Below are positions 44,472-52,815 of a DNA stretch of 54,082 bases, in pieces. The notes beneath the pieces were generated by a model. It was not told where the DNA came from, ran no database searches, and saw nothing but the letters and a program-made list of their open reading frames with translations. The number at the start of each line of letters is the position of its first letter. The stretch's first letter is position 1. Origin of the DNA: Pseudomonadota bacterium (GTDB lineage Bacteria > Pseudomonadota > Gammaproteobacteria > Competibacterales > Competibacteraceae); the NCBI GenBank assembly GCA_022709365.1, contig JAKLIY010000031.1, positions 1 to 54,082 of the forward strand. The letters run 5' to 3'. The position numbers were made by a program, and so were the translations under genes.

Positions 44472-45503
44472 TCAGTCGATGGGTGGAGCATAGTGAAGTC
44501 CGCCCTCGGTCCAAAGCCGGTTGAGACCGCGCTCGATCTTGAGCGGACTGTCACGCCCGACATTGCGCTCGTAGATCTCGCCATAGTTGCCGACCGCCTT
44601 CAGTGCCCGTATTCCCCAGCGGATCGGAATACCCATCGATTGCGCGAGCAGTTCCCGGTCGTCGTCGGTCGCCCACACCAAGGGGTTGGTCTGCCCGGCG
44701 ATGACCGCGTCGAGGTTGTCGCGGGTGACGTTGTGTCGCTCCGCGAGGATCAGGGTGTTCAGGACCCAGCGGACCACTGTGGTCCACTCCGGATCGCCGC
44801 CCCAGACGGCGGGGCTGAGGGGTTCTCTGGAGATTTGTTCGGGGAGGATTACAAAGGCCCGCGGATCCTCGGGCGCTCGCAGACGCATGGCGGCCAGTTG
44901 GGCAGCGTCCGAAGTGTAGGCGCGGCAGCGGCCCGCGAAGAACGCCTCTGCGGCCTTAGGGGCCGAGTCAATGACCAGCGGCTCAAAGGACCAGCCTTTC
45001 ACCTTGAAATAGGCGGTCAGGGTGCGCTGGTGCGTCGTTCCCTTTTCCACGCAGACCGTTGCGCCATCGAGGTCGGCGAGCGTCGTAATATGGGCCGCGG
45101 TCGGGACCATGAAGCCCTGGCCGTCGTAGAACAGAATCCCTGGAAACTGGACCTTCAACACCGCTTCGCGGGTGAGGGTCCAAGTGGTGCCGCTCAGCAA
45201 CAGATCGATCCGGCGCGTCTGTAGCGCGGGAAACCGGGCGGAGGCGCGCAGCGGCACGAACTCCACTTTTTCCGGGTCGCTCAAGACGGCCGCCGCTACT
45301 GCACGGCAGAAGTCCACCTCGAACCCGCGCCAGCGTCCGTCGGCATCGCGCTCGGAGAAGCCCGGAATACCCTCACTTACCCCACAGCGCAGTTGCCCAC
45401 GGGCCTTCACACTATCCAAAACCTCGCCTGCCTCAACCCCTGGCAAGATCGTGAGGGCGAGGATCAGCAGGGCGGTACACCCAACCATTCGGTCAATTTT
45501 CAT
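44472..45503 (-). CDS. AapJ-type amino-acid ABC substrate-binding protein
   Basis: A 343-residue periplasmic protein from ATG 45503 with a Sec signal peptide (cleavage near GVEAGE). Strong AapJ likeness: LDSVKARGQLRCGVSEGIPG, FEVDFCRAVAAAVL, ATVCVEKGTTHQRTLTAYF, and the ending VGNYGEIYERNVGRDSPLKI. AapJ binds general L-amino acids for the AapQMP ABC importer, none of which is encoded here. The only neighbouring transporter gene is the IT-superfamily permease 11 bases downstream. The site could bind an acidic or other small anion. Confidence 0.88.
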   Translation of the reverse strand: MKIDRMVGCTALLILALTILPGVEAGEVLDSVKARGQLRCGVSEGIPGFSERDADGRWRGFEVDFCRAVAAAVLSDPEKVEFVPLRASARFPALQTRRIDLLLSGTTWTLTREAVLKVQFPGILFYDGQGFMVPTAAHITTLADLDGATVCVEKGTTHQRTLTAYFKVKGWSFEPLVIDSAPKAAEAFFAGRCRAYTSDAAQLAAMRLRAPEDPRAFVILPEQISREPLSPAVWGGDPEWTTVVRWVLNTLILAERHNVTRDNLDAVIAGQTNPLVWATDDDRELLAQSMGIPIRWGIRALKAVGNYGEIYERNVGRDSPLKIERGLNRLWTEGGLHYAPPID

Positions 45504-45550
45504 CCGGGGTCTCCGATACCTCTGAGCCTTGATATTGAGCCGCAAACAGA

Positions 45551-45585
45551 GATGGGCGCGATTCGTTATGGAGATCGCGCCCATC
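45551..45585 (-). terminator. Strong hairpin between the alkylsulfatase and binding-protein genes
   Basis: A perfect 12-bp stem, GATGGGCGCGAT / ATCGCGCCCATC (45551-45562 and 45574-45585), has an 11-base loop. On the minus strand it is followed by TCTGTTTG. It lies 64 bases after the alkylsulfatase stop and probably ends that transcript, so the binding-protein/permease pair may have its own promoter in 45504-45550. Confidence 0.65.
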
Positions 45586-45649
45586 ATCAGTTTACATCTT
45601 TTACAGCAACCCTAAGCCCGTTGTACTCATCCAGGATCGCTCTATTCGG

Positions 45650-48040
45650 CTATTCGGCAATCTCCTTGCCTATTTCAGCCTTGAAGGGATTCGCCGGCTT
45701 AACCTCTGCCGTTCTGGTTTTGGTGCCAGGCATGATTTCAAAGCGCGGATCGAAATCGACCAGGATTGACGCGAGCCGTTTCAAGATCCCCACGTCGCCT
45801 GTCGCCTTGGCGGTGCCCTCGGCAATCTGCGCCTCCAGCGTCTTCAGGCCCATCATCGTCTGCTCCAGATCCGTGCGTTTGATGGTCAGCGTCAGATCGG
45901 CCTTGTCAGCCTGGAACCCCTCAATATTGGTGAGGGTCGCATTCTCCAGCTCGATCAGGTATTTCTCGCCGTTGTCCGGCGTGATCAGGTTGATCGTGAA
46001 GCGCATCCCCTCGGCCTTGCGGCTGTCCAGGCGGATGCCGAGGAAGTCGAGCCAGGTGCCGGTGGACATGGCCCGGATCGTATCGGCGCTGGTGGTCTGA
46101 GCGATGCGACCTTGCGGAATGCCATTCCTGAGTTCATAAGCCGCCGCCAGGAAGCTGTTGCGCAGGCCGGGGTTTTCCTGCTGATAGCCGATCTGTTCAA
46201 AGTTGTCCGCCAGCAGATCCTTGGCGGTCTGGTTCTGCGGCTCGGCCTGAACTAGCTTGTTCAGGATCTCCGTGGCGTAGAGGTAGGCGCCCTCGTCATA
46301 GAGCTGCCGACCACGGGCCAGGATCTTCTCGGCGCCGCCCATCATTTCCACATAGAGCGGCGCCGAGTCGCCCGGCGACAATGGAATCAGATTGGTCGGA
46401 TTGGCATCCCAAAAACCAAGGAAACGCTGGATCACGCCCCGGCTGTTGTGTTCAGGCGAGCCATGATAGCCACGGGTGTACCAGTTTTGCTGCAAGCTCT
46501 TCGGCAGCTCGTAGACATTGTGGATTTCGTTGATGGTGACGCCCTGATTGGCCAGATGCAGCACCTGATTGTTCATGTTGGCGTAGAGATCGCGTTGGGC
46601 GCGGAGCACGTCCTGAACCCGGTCGTTGCCCCAGCGCGGCCAATGATGGGATGCGAACATGACCTCCGCCTGGGTGCCGAACAGGTGGAGGGTCTCGTTC
46701 ATGTATTTCGACCAGTTCAACGCATTGCGGACTGGCGCGCCGCGCAGGGTGTAGATGTTGTGCAGCGTTGCGGTACAGTTCTCGGCCATCCACAGCGCCT
46801 TTTTATCGGGAATGTAGGTCATCATCGCGGTCGGCGCTTCGGTATCCGGCGTGAGCTGGAAGACCATCTTGACGCCATCGACCGTGATTTCCTCGATAGG
46901 CTTGGTGATCAGCCGGGTTGGTGCAATGAGTCCGACCGCACCTGCCGAGACACCCTGGCCGAGACCCTGCCCGACATAGCCGTAAGGATTACGAGGCAGC
47001 AGGGTGCCGTACTGATAAAAGAGCCGCCGGTTCATGGCATTCCCGGCAAAGACGTTCTCCGAGACCAGCGCGTCCATGAAGCCGTTGGGGGCGATGATCT
47101 CGACTTTGCCGGCACGCACATCCGCTTCATCGACGACGCCGCGCACGCCGCCCCAGTGGTCGGCATGGTCATGCGAATAGATCACAGCGGTGACGGGAAG
47201 TCCCTTGCCAACGTGCTCTTGGAACAGCTTCAGACCCGCGCGGGCCGTTTCGGCGGACACCAGGGGATCAAACACAATCCAGCCCGTCTTGCCCCGGATA
47301 AAGGTCAGTTGGGAGAGATCGAAACCGCGGACCTGATAGATCCCCGGCACGACCTCATAAAGCCCATAGTTGTTGTTCAGTTGACCGATGCGATGCAGCG
47401 ACGGGTTAATGCTGTCGAACTCATTCTTTTGATCAAGGAATTGAAAGGCTTCCATGTCCCAGGCGACATTGCCGGCGTCCGCTTTGATCTGGAGATCCGG
47501 CATCTGCGCGATGAGTCCTTTCCGATTCTCCGCGAAATCGCGGGTATCGGAGAACGGCAGTGATGCCTGCGCCTGCTTGAGCACTTCGATGGTGTATTTC
47601 GACGGCGGCTTGCCCTTGGGATCGAAATGTCCGGGATGAATGGGGTTCGCCGTCGGGTTCGCCGCTCCCGCCGGGTTTTGCGCGTCCACACCCTGGAGGT
47701 TCGCTTGGACAAACTCCGCCGGCATTTGGTAAGCAACGCCGGCCCAGAGTCGAATGGCCGAATCGAGGTTGACGGAATCTGGATCTTTCCAGACATACCC
47801 GAAGTTCTCATCGAACCATTGACGGTTGACGAAGAGGATTTGTTTGACGCAATCGGGAATCGCAATCGCAGTGCCCGCCGCACGAATGCGGGAACAGACC
47901 GCAGAAAGGGTTTCTCCCCGGCTCAGGGTGAAGGTTTGTTCCTGAGTCGCGTTGGCGGCCGTTTCGGCGGCCAGCACATGAGTGGCTGGCACTGACGCGG
48001 CGAGCAGTAGAGGAATGATGAGAAGGACGGGAATGCGCAT
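45650..48040 (-). CDS. Exported alkyl sulfatase (SdsA1/BDS1 type) with extra N-terminal domain
   Basis: A 796-residue secreted metallo-beta-lactamase-fold sulfatase. A Sec signal (to about residue 24) is followed by an additional 100-residue region with TFTLSRGETLSAVCSRIRAA, which resembles a LysM-type wall-binding motif. Then come the SdsA1-like catalytic domain with YSHDHADHWGGVRGV (H-x-H-x-D-H zinc site), MAENCTATLHNIYTLRGAPV and ASHHWPRWGN, a dimerisation domain (ARGRQLYDEGAYLYATEIL) and a C-terminal SCP2-like domain. Characterised SdsA1 has about 660 residues, so this one is longer at the N-terminus. It should hydrolyse alkyl sulfates in the periplasm or outside. The natural substrate is unknown. 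Confidence 0.87.
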   Translation of the reverse strand: MRIPVLLIIPLLLAASVPATHVLAAETAANATQEQTFTLSRGETLSAVCSRIRAAGTAIAIPDCVKQILFVNRQWFDENFGYVWKDPDSVNLDSAIRLWAGVAYQMPAEFVQANLQGVDAQNPAGAANPTANPIHPGHFDPKGKPPSKYTIEVLKQAQASLPFSDTRDFAENRKGLIAQMPDLQIKADAGNVAWDMEAFQFLDQKNEFDSINPSLHRIGQLNNNYGLYEVVPGIYQVRGFDLSQLTFIRGKTGWIVFDPLVSAETARAGLKLFQEHVGKGLPVTAVIYSHDHADHWGGVRGVVDEADVRAGKVEIIAPNGFMDALVSENVFAGNAMNRRLFYQYGTLLPRNPYGYVGQGLGQGVSAGAVGLIAPTRLITKPIEEITVDGVKMVFQLTPDTEAPTAMMTYIPDKKALWMAENCTATLHNIYTLRGAPVRNALNWSKYMNETLHLFGTQAEVMFASHHWPRWGNDRVQDVLRAQRDLYANMNNQVLHLANQGVTINEIHNVYELPKSLQQNWYTRGYHGSPEHNSRGVIQRFLGFWDANPTNLIPLSPGDSAPLYVEMMGGAEKILARGRQLYDEGAYLYATEILNKLVQAEPQNQTAKDLLADNFEQIGYQQENPGLRNSFLAAAYELRNGIPQGRIAQTTSADTIRAMSTGTWLDFLGIRLDSRKAEGMRFTINLITPDNGEKYLIELENATLTNIEGFQADKADLTLTIKRTDLEQTMMGLKTLEAQIAEGTAKATGDVGILKRLASILVDFDPRFEIMPGTKTRTAEVKPANPFKAEIGKEIAE

Positions 48041-48108
48041 CGATTTCTCGCTTTGAAGGGTAGGGTTAGGGTGGAGGAAGTGGATGGTCAGGAACAGCCG
48101 CGACTACA

Positions 48109-48843
48109 TTAGAACCGCACGGTGAAACCCAGCAGCGGACCGTTGAGGTCGATCTCGACGTCGCGCCCATCGATCGATTTTTCGATAGAGACATAGCGCC
48201 AGCCGCCCTGGATGGACCAGCGCGCGTCGATCTGGTAGCCGAGACTCGCGAAGGCTTGCCAAGTCAGGTCAGAACCTCCACCCGTGCCGCCGACGTCCAC
48301 CAGGGCCGTTGCAAACCACTGCTCGGTGATGGCGAAGCGGGCGCGACTGCCGATCAGCGGATCCACCCAGGTCTGGCTCATACCGAAACGCTGACTCTGG
48401 AGCAGGCCGGGCGAGAGTGATAGATCGAGATCCACCGCGTTGACCCGGAAGCCGGCCATGAGATCGACCGCGACGCGGTCGTCCTCATGAACCCGGTAGG
48501 TGACATAGCCGCTTAACGCCTTGGCTTCGGTGTCGATCCGCGCCCGCGAGAAGAGTGCGCCGAGCGGGGTAGCGCGGCTTTCCGAGAGATCGGTGTAAAA
48601 CAGGTCGGCGATCAGGCCCCAGCGGCCGTTGCGCGCCTCGAACAGACCCATGAAAGCGAAGTCGAGCTGAGAGAGTACCTCTCGGCTGCTCTGGTCAACT
48701 TCGACCGTTCCCCACGCCGTCTCGACCGAACTCGTGATGCCCGGCGTCCAGGCATACGGCGAAAGCGCGAAGCTCCAGTCGGAGTTCTGCGCTGCCGCCG
48801 GTGCGGCGACCACCACAGCCAAGCAGGCAATAGCTAGCTTCAT
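48109..48843 (-). CDS. Outer-membrane beta-barrel protein
   Basis: A 244-residue exported protein from ATG 48843. The signal peptide is MKLAIACLAVVVAAPAAAQ. The mature part alternates hydrophobic and polar residues in short strands (WSFALSPYAWTPGI, GRWGLIADLFYTDLSE, YVTYRVHEDDRVAVDLMAGF) and ends in GPLLGFTVRF, a C-terminal aromatic that suits BAM insertion. It belongs to a family of small barrel proteins of unknown function. It is encoded 68 bases before the alkylsulfatase on the same strand and could be its uptake or anchoring partner. Confidence 0.8.
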   Translation of the reverse strand: MKLAIACLAVVVAAPAAAQNSDWSFALSPYAWTPGITSSVETAWGTVEVDQSSREVLSQLDFAFMGLFEARNGRWGLIADLFYTDLSESRATPLGALFSRARIDTEAKALSGYVTYRVHEDDRVAVDLMAGFRVNAVDLDLSLSPGLLQSQRFGMSQTWVDPLIGSRARFAITEQWFATALVDVGGTGGGSDLTWQAFASLGYQIDARWSIQGGWRYVSIEKSIDGRDVEIDLNGPLLGFTVRF

Positions 48844-48868
48844 TGATGATCGCCTATGGGTCATTCCA

Positions 48869-49093
48869 CTATTGCTGCCTGCCGCCTCTGATGTTGCCAG
48901 CGACGCCGCCAGCGACGCCGCCGATGGCCGCGCCCGTCCAGGCGTTGCCCCCAGAAATAGCCGCGATGCCCGCCCCGCCTGCGGCGCCGATCGCTGCGCC
49001 ACTCATGGTTCCCTGTTGCTGCGGCGTCATGTCCGTGCATCCCACCACGCTCGTCATTGCCACGATGGCTACTATCCATTCAAGTCGTTTCAT
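48869..49093 (-). CDS. Small glycine-zipper lipoprotein
   Basis: A 74-residue lipoprotein. The lipobox is TSVVGC, cysteine near residue 19. The mature part is one glycine zipper (GAAIGAAGGAGIAAISGGNA, then GAAIGGVAGGVAGNIRGG), as in YMGG/OmpA-associated small lipoproteins. These insert in or sit at the outer membrane and are often stress-related. It lies between the exported 127-residue protein and the barrel gene in one tight minus-strand run. Confidence 0.85.
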   Translation of the reverse strand: MKRLEWIVAIVAMTSVVGCTDMTPQQQGTMSGAAIGAAGGAGIAAISGGNAWTGAAIGGVAGGVAGNIRGGRQQ

Positions 49094-49105
49094 GTTTCGT
49101 CTCCG

Positions 49106-49489
49106 CTACTTGTTTTTCTGAAGTCCAGGCACAGCCATTTCGAACCAGAGGGTCTCGATAACCGGGCGCTGCAACTGATCGGGATTCCCGGCGTACCACC
49201 GGTTGAGACCTTCCCGTAGACTATCGAGAGTCTGGCCTTGTAACCCCTTGGCGAAACGCGGGACAAAGTTCTGGGCATCGGTTGGCGGATTCCCCGCGTA
49301 GTAGGCGGTCTCGACCTGGATCAGATTAGCGATGCCGATCAGATAAGCCTTCTGCACGTCTGCCGAAGACGCGGTCCATTGTTCGCCGGTGATCACGGGG
49401 ATGCCAGCCGCACCGGCATTGCTCCACGCCACCGTTAGCGTCATGCACGCTAGGAACATCACCGTGCGTAATTGCCGTTTTATGGTCAT
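49106..49489 (-). CDS. Small exported protein of unknown function
   Basis: A 127-residue protein from ATG 49489, chosen because GGAGAA stands just upstream; an ATG at 49501 is also in frame. The signal peptide ends near SNAGAAG. The mature part is helical (QWTASSADVQKAYLIGIANL, QVETAYYAGNPPTDAQNF, LREGLNRWYAGNPDQLQRPV) and ends VIETLWFEMAVPGLQ. I recall similar proteins next to glycine-zipper lipoproteins in other proteobacteria but know no function. It is the first gene of the run to the alkylsulfatase. Confidence 0.75.
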   Translation of the reverse strand: MTIKRQLRTVMFLACMTLTVAWSNAGAAGIPVITGEQWTASSADVQKAYLIGIANLIQVETAYYAGNPPTDAQNFVPRFAKGLQGQTLDSLREGLNRWYAGNPDQLQRPVIETLWFEMAVPGLQKNK

Positions 49490-49670
49490 CAGATTCTCCA
49501 TTAAAGATTGCCTTTTCAAACAGTCATTCGCCTTTGCCCAGCATTGCGACTGCTGCACCCAGCGATGGATTCAAGCCGTTGAGCGCGAAGCCATACCTGG
49601 AAACATATAGAGTGTAAACTGCCTTTTGTCTAATGCATTATTTCACTCATTTTGATACCCTGAATGCATC

Positions 49671-50630
49671 ATGATCAAGTTGCAGCAACTCACCCACGCC
49701 TTGGCGCTGAAGCGCTACGGTAATTTTCACCGGGCGGCTCAGGCGCAACACCTTTCCCAGCCGGCGTTCTCGCGGAGTATTCGCAGTCTGGAAGAGGGGC
49801 TGGGGGTGCCGCTCTTCGACCGCCAAACTACCGTGGTCACGCCCAACCTTTACGGCGAGGCGCTGTTGAACCGCGCTGAAAGTATCCTTGCCGAGGCGGA
49901 TGAACTGGAGCGAGAGATCGAGCTGCTCCAAGGACTTGAAGCGGGCTACTTGGCCGTTGCCATGGGGGCTTACGCTGCCGAACTGTCAGGCAGTCGGGCC
50001 ATGGGAGAGCTGATCCGGCGGCACCCGCAGGTGCGTTGTCAGCTCACCCTGAGCAGTTGGCGGGGGGTAGCGGATCGGGTCTTGGCGCGATCCGTTGACT
50101 TGGGCGTCGCGGAGAGCAGTGATTTAACAACCGTCGAACATCTGCGGATCGAACCCATCGGACAACACGAAATGGTCTTCTATTGTCGCTGCGGGCACTC
50201 GCTTCTAGGACGCGAGACCGTCGCAAAAACCGATCTGGATGTCTTCCCGCTCGCATCGATTCGTGTCCCACCCCGCGGGGCGGGTCTCGTGCCTGGCAAA
50301 AGTGATCTGGATGCAGAAACGAGCGACTTAATCCCGCAGATAGAAGTGGATGATATCGCGAGCGCCCGCGCCATTATTCTGGTGAGTGATGCTTTTGGTA
50401 TGGCAACACCGTTGCAGATTGAGCCGTGGCTGCACAGCGGAGAACTTTGCGTCCTGCCCTACCGGGCGCCTTGGCTGAAACTGGACTACGGATTTATCTA
50501 CCTGAAGAACCGGATGCTTTCGCCCGCTGCGGAACTGTTTATGAAGATTGTCAGAGAAATCGAAACCGATCTGACCGTCCGCAATCGCGAGTTGATAGAC
50601 CAGTTCTTTTCCAGTATGAGAGGCGCTTAG
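49671..50630 (+). CDS. LysR-family transcriptional regulator
   Basis: A 319-residue regulator. The winged-helix start is LTHALALKRYGNFHRAAQAQ, then LSQPAFSRSIRSLEEGLGVP and LFDRQTTVVTPNLYGEALL. The effector domain follows with HPQVRCQLTLSSWRGVADRV. It is divergent from the small exported protein, and the 181-base gap should hold its site and the promoter of the exported run. The control of that run by this gene is inference from position. The effector is unknown. Confidence 0.92.
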   Translation: MIKLQQLTHALALKRYGNFHRAAQAQHLSQPAFSRSIRSLEEGLGVPLFDRQTTVVTPNLYGEALLNRAESILAEADELEREIELLQGLEAGYLAVAMGAYAAELSGSRAMGELIRRHPQVRCQLTLSSWRGVADRVLARSVDLGVAESSDLTTVEHLRIEPIGQHEMVFYCRCGHSLLGRETVAKTDLDVFPLASIRVPPRGAGLVPGKSDLDAETSDLIPQIEVDDIASARAIILVSDAFGMATPLQIEPWLHSGELCVLPYRAPWLKLDYGFIYLKNRMLSPAAELFMKIVREIETDLTVRNRELIDQFFSSMRGA

Positions 50631-50685
50631 GTACAACGGATGGGTAGCAAGTTCTGGCGTCCGGGCTGGCGCTTGTCAAGCTGGC

Positions 50686-50695
50686 CCGCTATCCG
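50686..50695. repeat. 10-bp direct repeat matching the left edge of the insertion
   Basis: CCGCTATCCG occurs here, 41 bases before dapA, and at 41346-41355 just beyond gcvR, in the same orientation. The two copies bracket about 9.3 kb. It may be a trace of insertion or of recombination between element ends, although a chance match of this size is not excluded. Confidence 0.4.
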
Positions 50696-50735
50696 TACCA
50701 TGCGGCGATTGTGGGTTCATCGGGAGTAGAAGAGC

Positions 50736-51608
50736 ATGTTTCGTGGCAGTATGGTGGCAGTGGTGACGCCGATGCAGGCGGATGGGGCGCTGGATTTTGC
50801 GGCGCTGGCGGGTTTAGTGGAGTTCCACATCGAGAACGGGACCGACGCCCTCATCGCCGTCGGCACCACCGGCGAATCAGCCACCCTGGATTTTGAAGAA
50901 CACATCGCGGTGGTGGCTAAGGTGGTGGAACTGGTCAGGCGACGGATTCCGGTCATCGCCGGCACTGGCGCCAACTCCACTCGTGAAGCCCTGCACCTGA
51001 CCCAACGAGCCATGGAAGCCGGCGCGGATGCCTGCTTGCTGGTCACCCCTTACTACAACAAACCGACCCAGGAAGGGTTGTACCGCCACTACAAATTGAT
51101 TGCTGACCGCGTGCCGATCCCGCAGATTCTCTACAATGTACCGGGCCGCACGGCTTGCGATATGCAACCGGACACCGTCGAGCGGCTGGCCGATACGCCC
51201 AATATCATCGGCATCAAGGAAGCCAGCACCTTGGAGCGCATCCAGGAACTGGTGCGCCGCTGCGGCGACCGGTTGGATGTCTACAGCGGCGACGATGGCA
51301 TTGCCGCCGAAGCGATACTGAGCGGCGCCAAAGGGAATATTTCAGTGACCGCCAATGTCGCACCGCGTCTGATGCATGAGATGTGCGCCGCTGCCCTGGC
51401 CGGTGATCGCACCCGTACTGAGGCTATCAACAGTCAAGTGGCCGGGTTGCACAAGGCGCTCTTCCTCGAATCCAATCCCATCCCGGTCAAGTGGGCGGTT
51501 AGCCAACTGGGCCTGATTCCCCCCGGAATCCGCCTGCCCCTGACGCCGCTGTCCGAGCAGTTTCAACCGGCGGTGCGGGCGGCGATGCAACAAGCCGGAG
51601 TCCTCTAA
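50736..51608 (+). CDS. dapA: 4-hydroxy-tetrahydrodipicolinate synthase
   Basis: A 290-residue TIM-barrel aldolase of lysine and diaminopimelate synthesis, condensing pyruvate with aspartate semialdehyde. Signatures: GTTGESATL, VTPYYNKPTQEGLYRHY, YNVPGRTACDM and the Schiff-base lysine in IGIKEAST. ATG 50736 gives the standard MFRGSMVAVVTPM start. It is followed 4 bases later by bamC, as in enterobacteria. Confidence 0.97.
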   Translation: MFRGSMVAVVTPMQADGALDFAALAGLVEFHIENGTDALIAVGTTGESATLDFEEHIAVVAKVVELVRRRIPVIAGTGANSTREALHLTQRAMEAGADACLLVTPYYNKPTQEGLYRHYKLIADRVPIPQILYNVPGRTACDMQPDTVERLADTPNIIGIKEASTLERIQELVRRCGDRLDVYSGDDGIAAEAILSGAKGNISVTANVAPRLMHEMCAAALAGDRTRTEAINSQVAGLHKALFLESNPIPVKWAVSQLGLIPPGIRLPLTPLSEQFQPAVRAAMQQAGVL

Positions 51609-51612
51609 TCCC

Positions 51613-52800
51613 ATGACGACGCCAATTTCGCATTTTCCATGGCGCACGACCGCGCTGTCCACCGCGGTAGCAATCGCGCTATCGGGCTGCTCCAAGAGCT
51701 TCGATACCCTGTTGCCGGATCGGCGGCCGGATTACCGGCAAAGTACGATTTCGCAACCGCTGGAAATTCCCCCCGACCTGACCGCGTCGACGATTGACGA
51801 CACTCTGATGGTGCCGGAGATCAATCCATCCGGTTCAGCCAGCCTGTCCGCTTACGCCAAGGAACGCGGCGGGCCGCAACCGCAGGCGAAACAGGCCGAA
51901 GCAGTCTTGCCGCCGCAACCGGGCATCACGGTGCAACAGGATGGCAATCAGCGCTGGCTGGTCATTAATGCGCCCGCCGATCAAGTCTGGCCCAAGGTGC
52001 GGGAATTCTGGACCAGCACCGGCTTTGCCCTGAAACGCGACGATCCGACTATCGGCATCATGGAAACCGACTGGGTGGAAAATCGCGCTGACATTCCCGA
52101 AGATGGCGTTCGCAGTCTGTTGAAGAAATATCTGGACGTGCTGTACTCCGCGCCGACCCGCGACAAGTTCCGCACCCGGCTGGAGCGCAGCGCAGATGGC
52201 CGGAATACCGAGGTCTACATGACCCATTATGGCGTCGAAGAAGTGGCGATGGGCGGTTCCGGGGCCAGCACCAGCAGCACCTATACGTGGCAGCGACGAC
52301 CGCCCAGTCCGGAACTCGAAGCGGAAATGCTGAACCGGCTGACCGTCTATCTGGGCGCTTCGGAGAAACGCGCCGAGGTCCAGCAGGCCAAGGGTGGGAC
52401 AGCGACGGCGTCCGGGCCGCGTGTCCGGCTGGTTGAGGAAAGCGGTGAGAATCGACTGTTCATCAGCGAAGACTATTCCCGCTCTTGGCGACTGGTGGGA
52501 TTGGCGCTGGACGGCAGCAACTACGCGGTGGAAGAGCAGAATCGCAGTCAGGGTTTGTATGTAGTCGAGTACCGCGATCCCGAACTGGAAGGTCAGAAAT
52601 CCGGTGATGAAGGCTGGCTCGCCAAAATGGCGTTCTGGCGCAGCAAGCCGGAAGCGCCGCCGCAGGGCACCCGTTACCGAGTCCGGTTGTCCGGGCAGGG
52701 AACGCAAACCTTGGTGGTGGTTCGCGACAGCAATGACCAACCCGACCGTTCGGCAGGCGCGCAACAAGTACTGGACGTGTTGCAGAAGACCATTAAGTAG
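51613..52800 (+). CDS. bamC: Outer-membrane assembly lipoprotein BamC
   Basis: A 395-residue lipoprotein of the BAM complex. The lipobox is IALSGC (cysteine about residue 26), followed by the unstructured N-terminal stretch with PDYRQSTISQPLEIPPDLTA that binds BamD in relatives. Two helix-grip domains follow (WLVINAPADQVWPKVREFW; RLFISEDYSRSWRLVGLALD). The dapA-bamC order is typical of gammaproteobacteria and is the best taxonomic marker in the window. Confidence 0.93.
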   Translation: MTTPISHFPWRTTALSTAVAIALSGCSKSFDTLLPDRRPDYRQSTISQPLEIPPDLTASTIDDTLMVPEINPSGSASLSAYAKERGGPQPQAKQAEAVLPPQPGITVQQDGNQRWLVINAPADQVWPKVREFWTSTGFALKRDDPTIGIMETDWVENRADIPEDGVRSLLKKYLDVLYSAPTRDKFRTRLERSADGRNTEVYMTHYGVEEVAMGGSGASTSSTYTWQRRPPSPELEAEMLNRLTVYLGASEKRAEVQQAKGGTATASGPRVRLVEESGENRLFISEDYSRSWRLVGLALDGSNYAVEEQNRSQGLYVVEYRDPELEGQKSGDEGWLAKMAFWRSKPEAPPQGTRYRVRLSGQGTQTLVVVRDSNDQPDRSAGAQQVLDVLQKTIK

Positions 52801-52815
52801 TCCTTCATTCGCTTG

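Noticed and set aside
46448..47563. Open frame of 371 codons antisense to the alkylsulfatase
   Set aside because: The sulfatase frame has zinc-site and signal-peptide evidence; the antisense frame has none.
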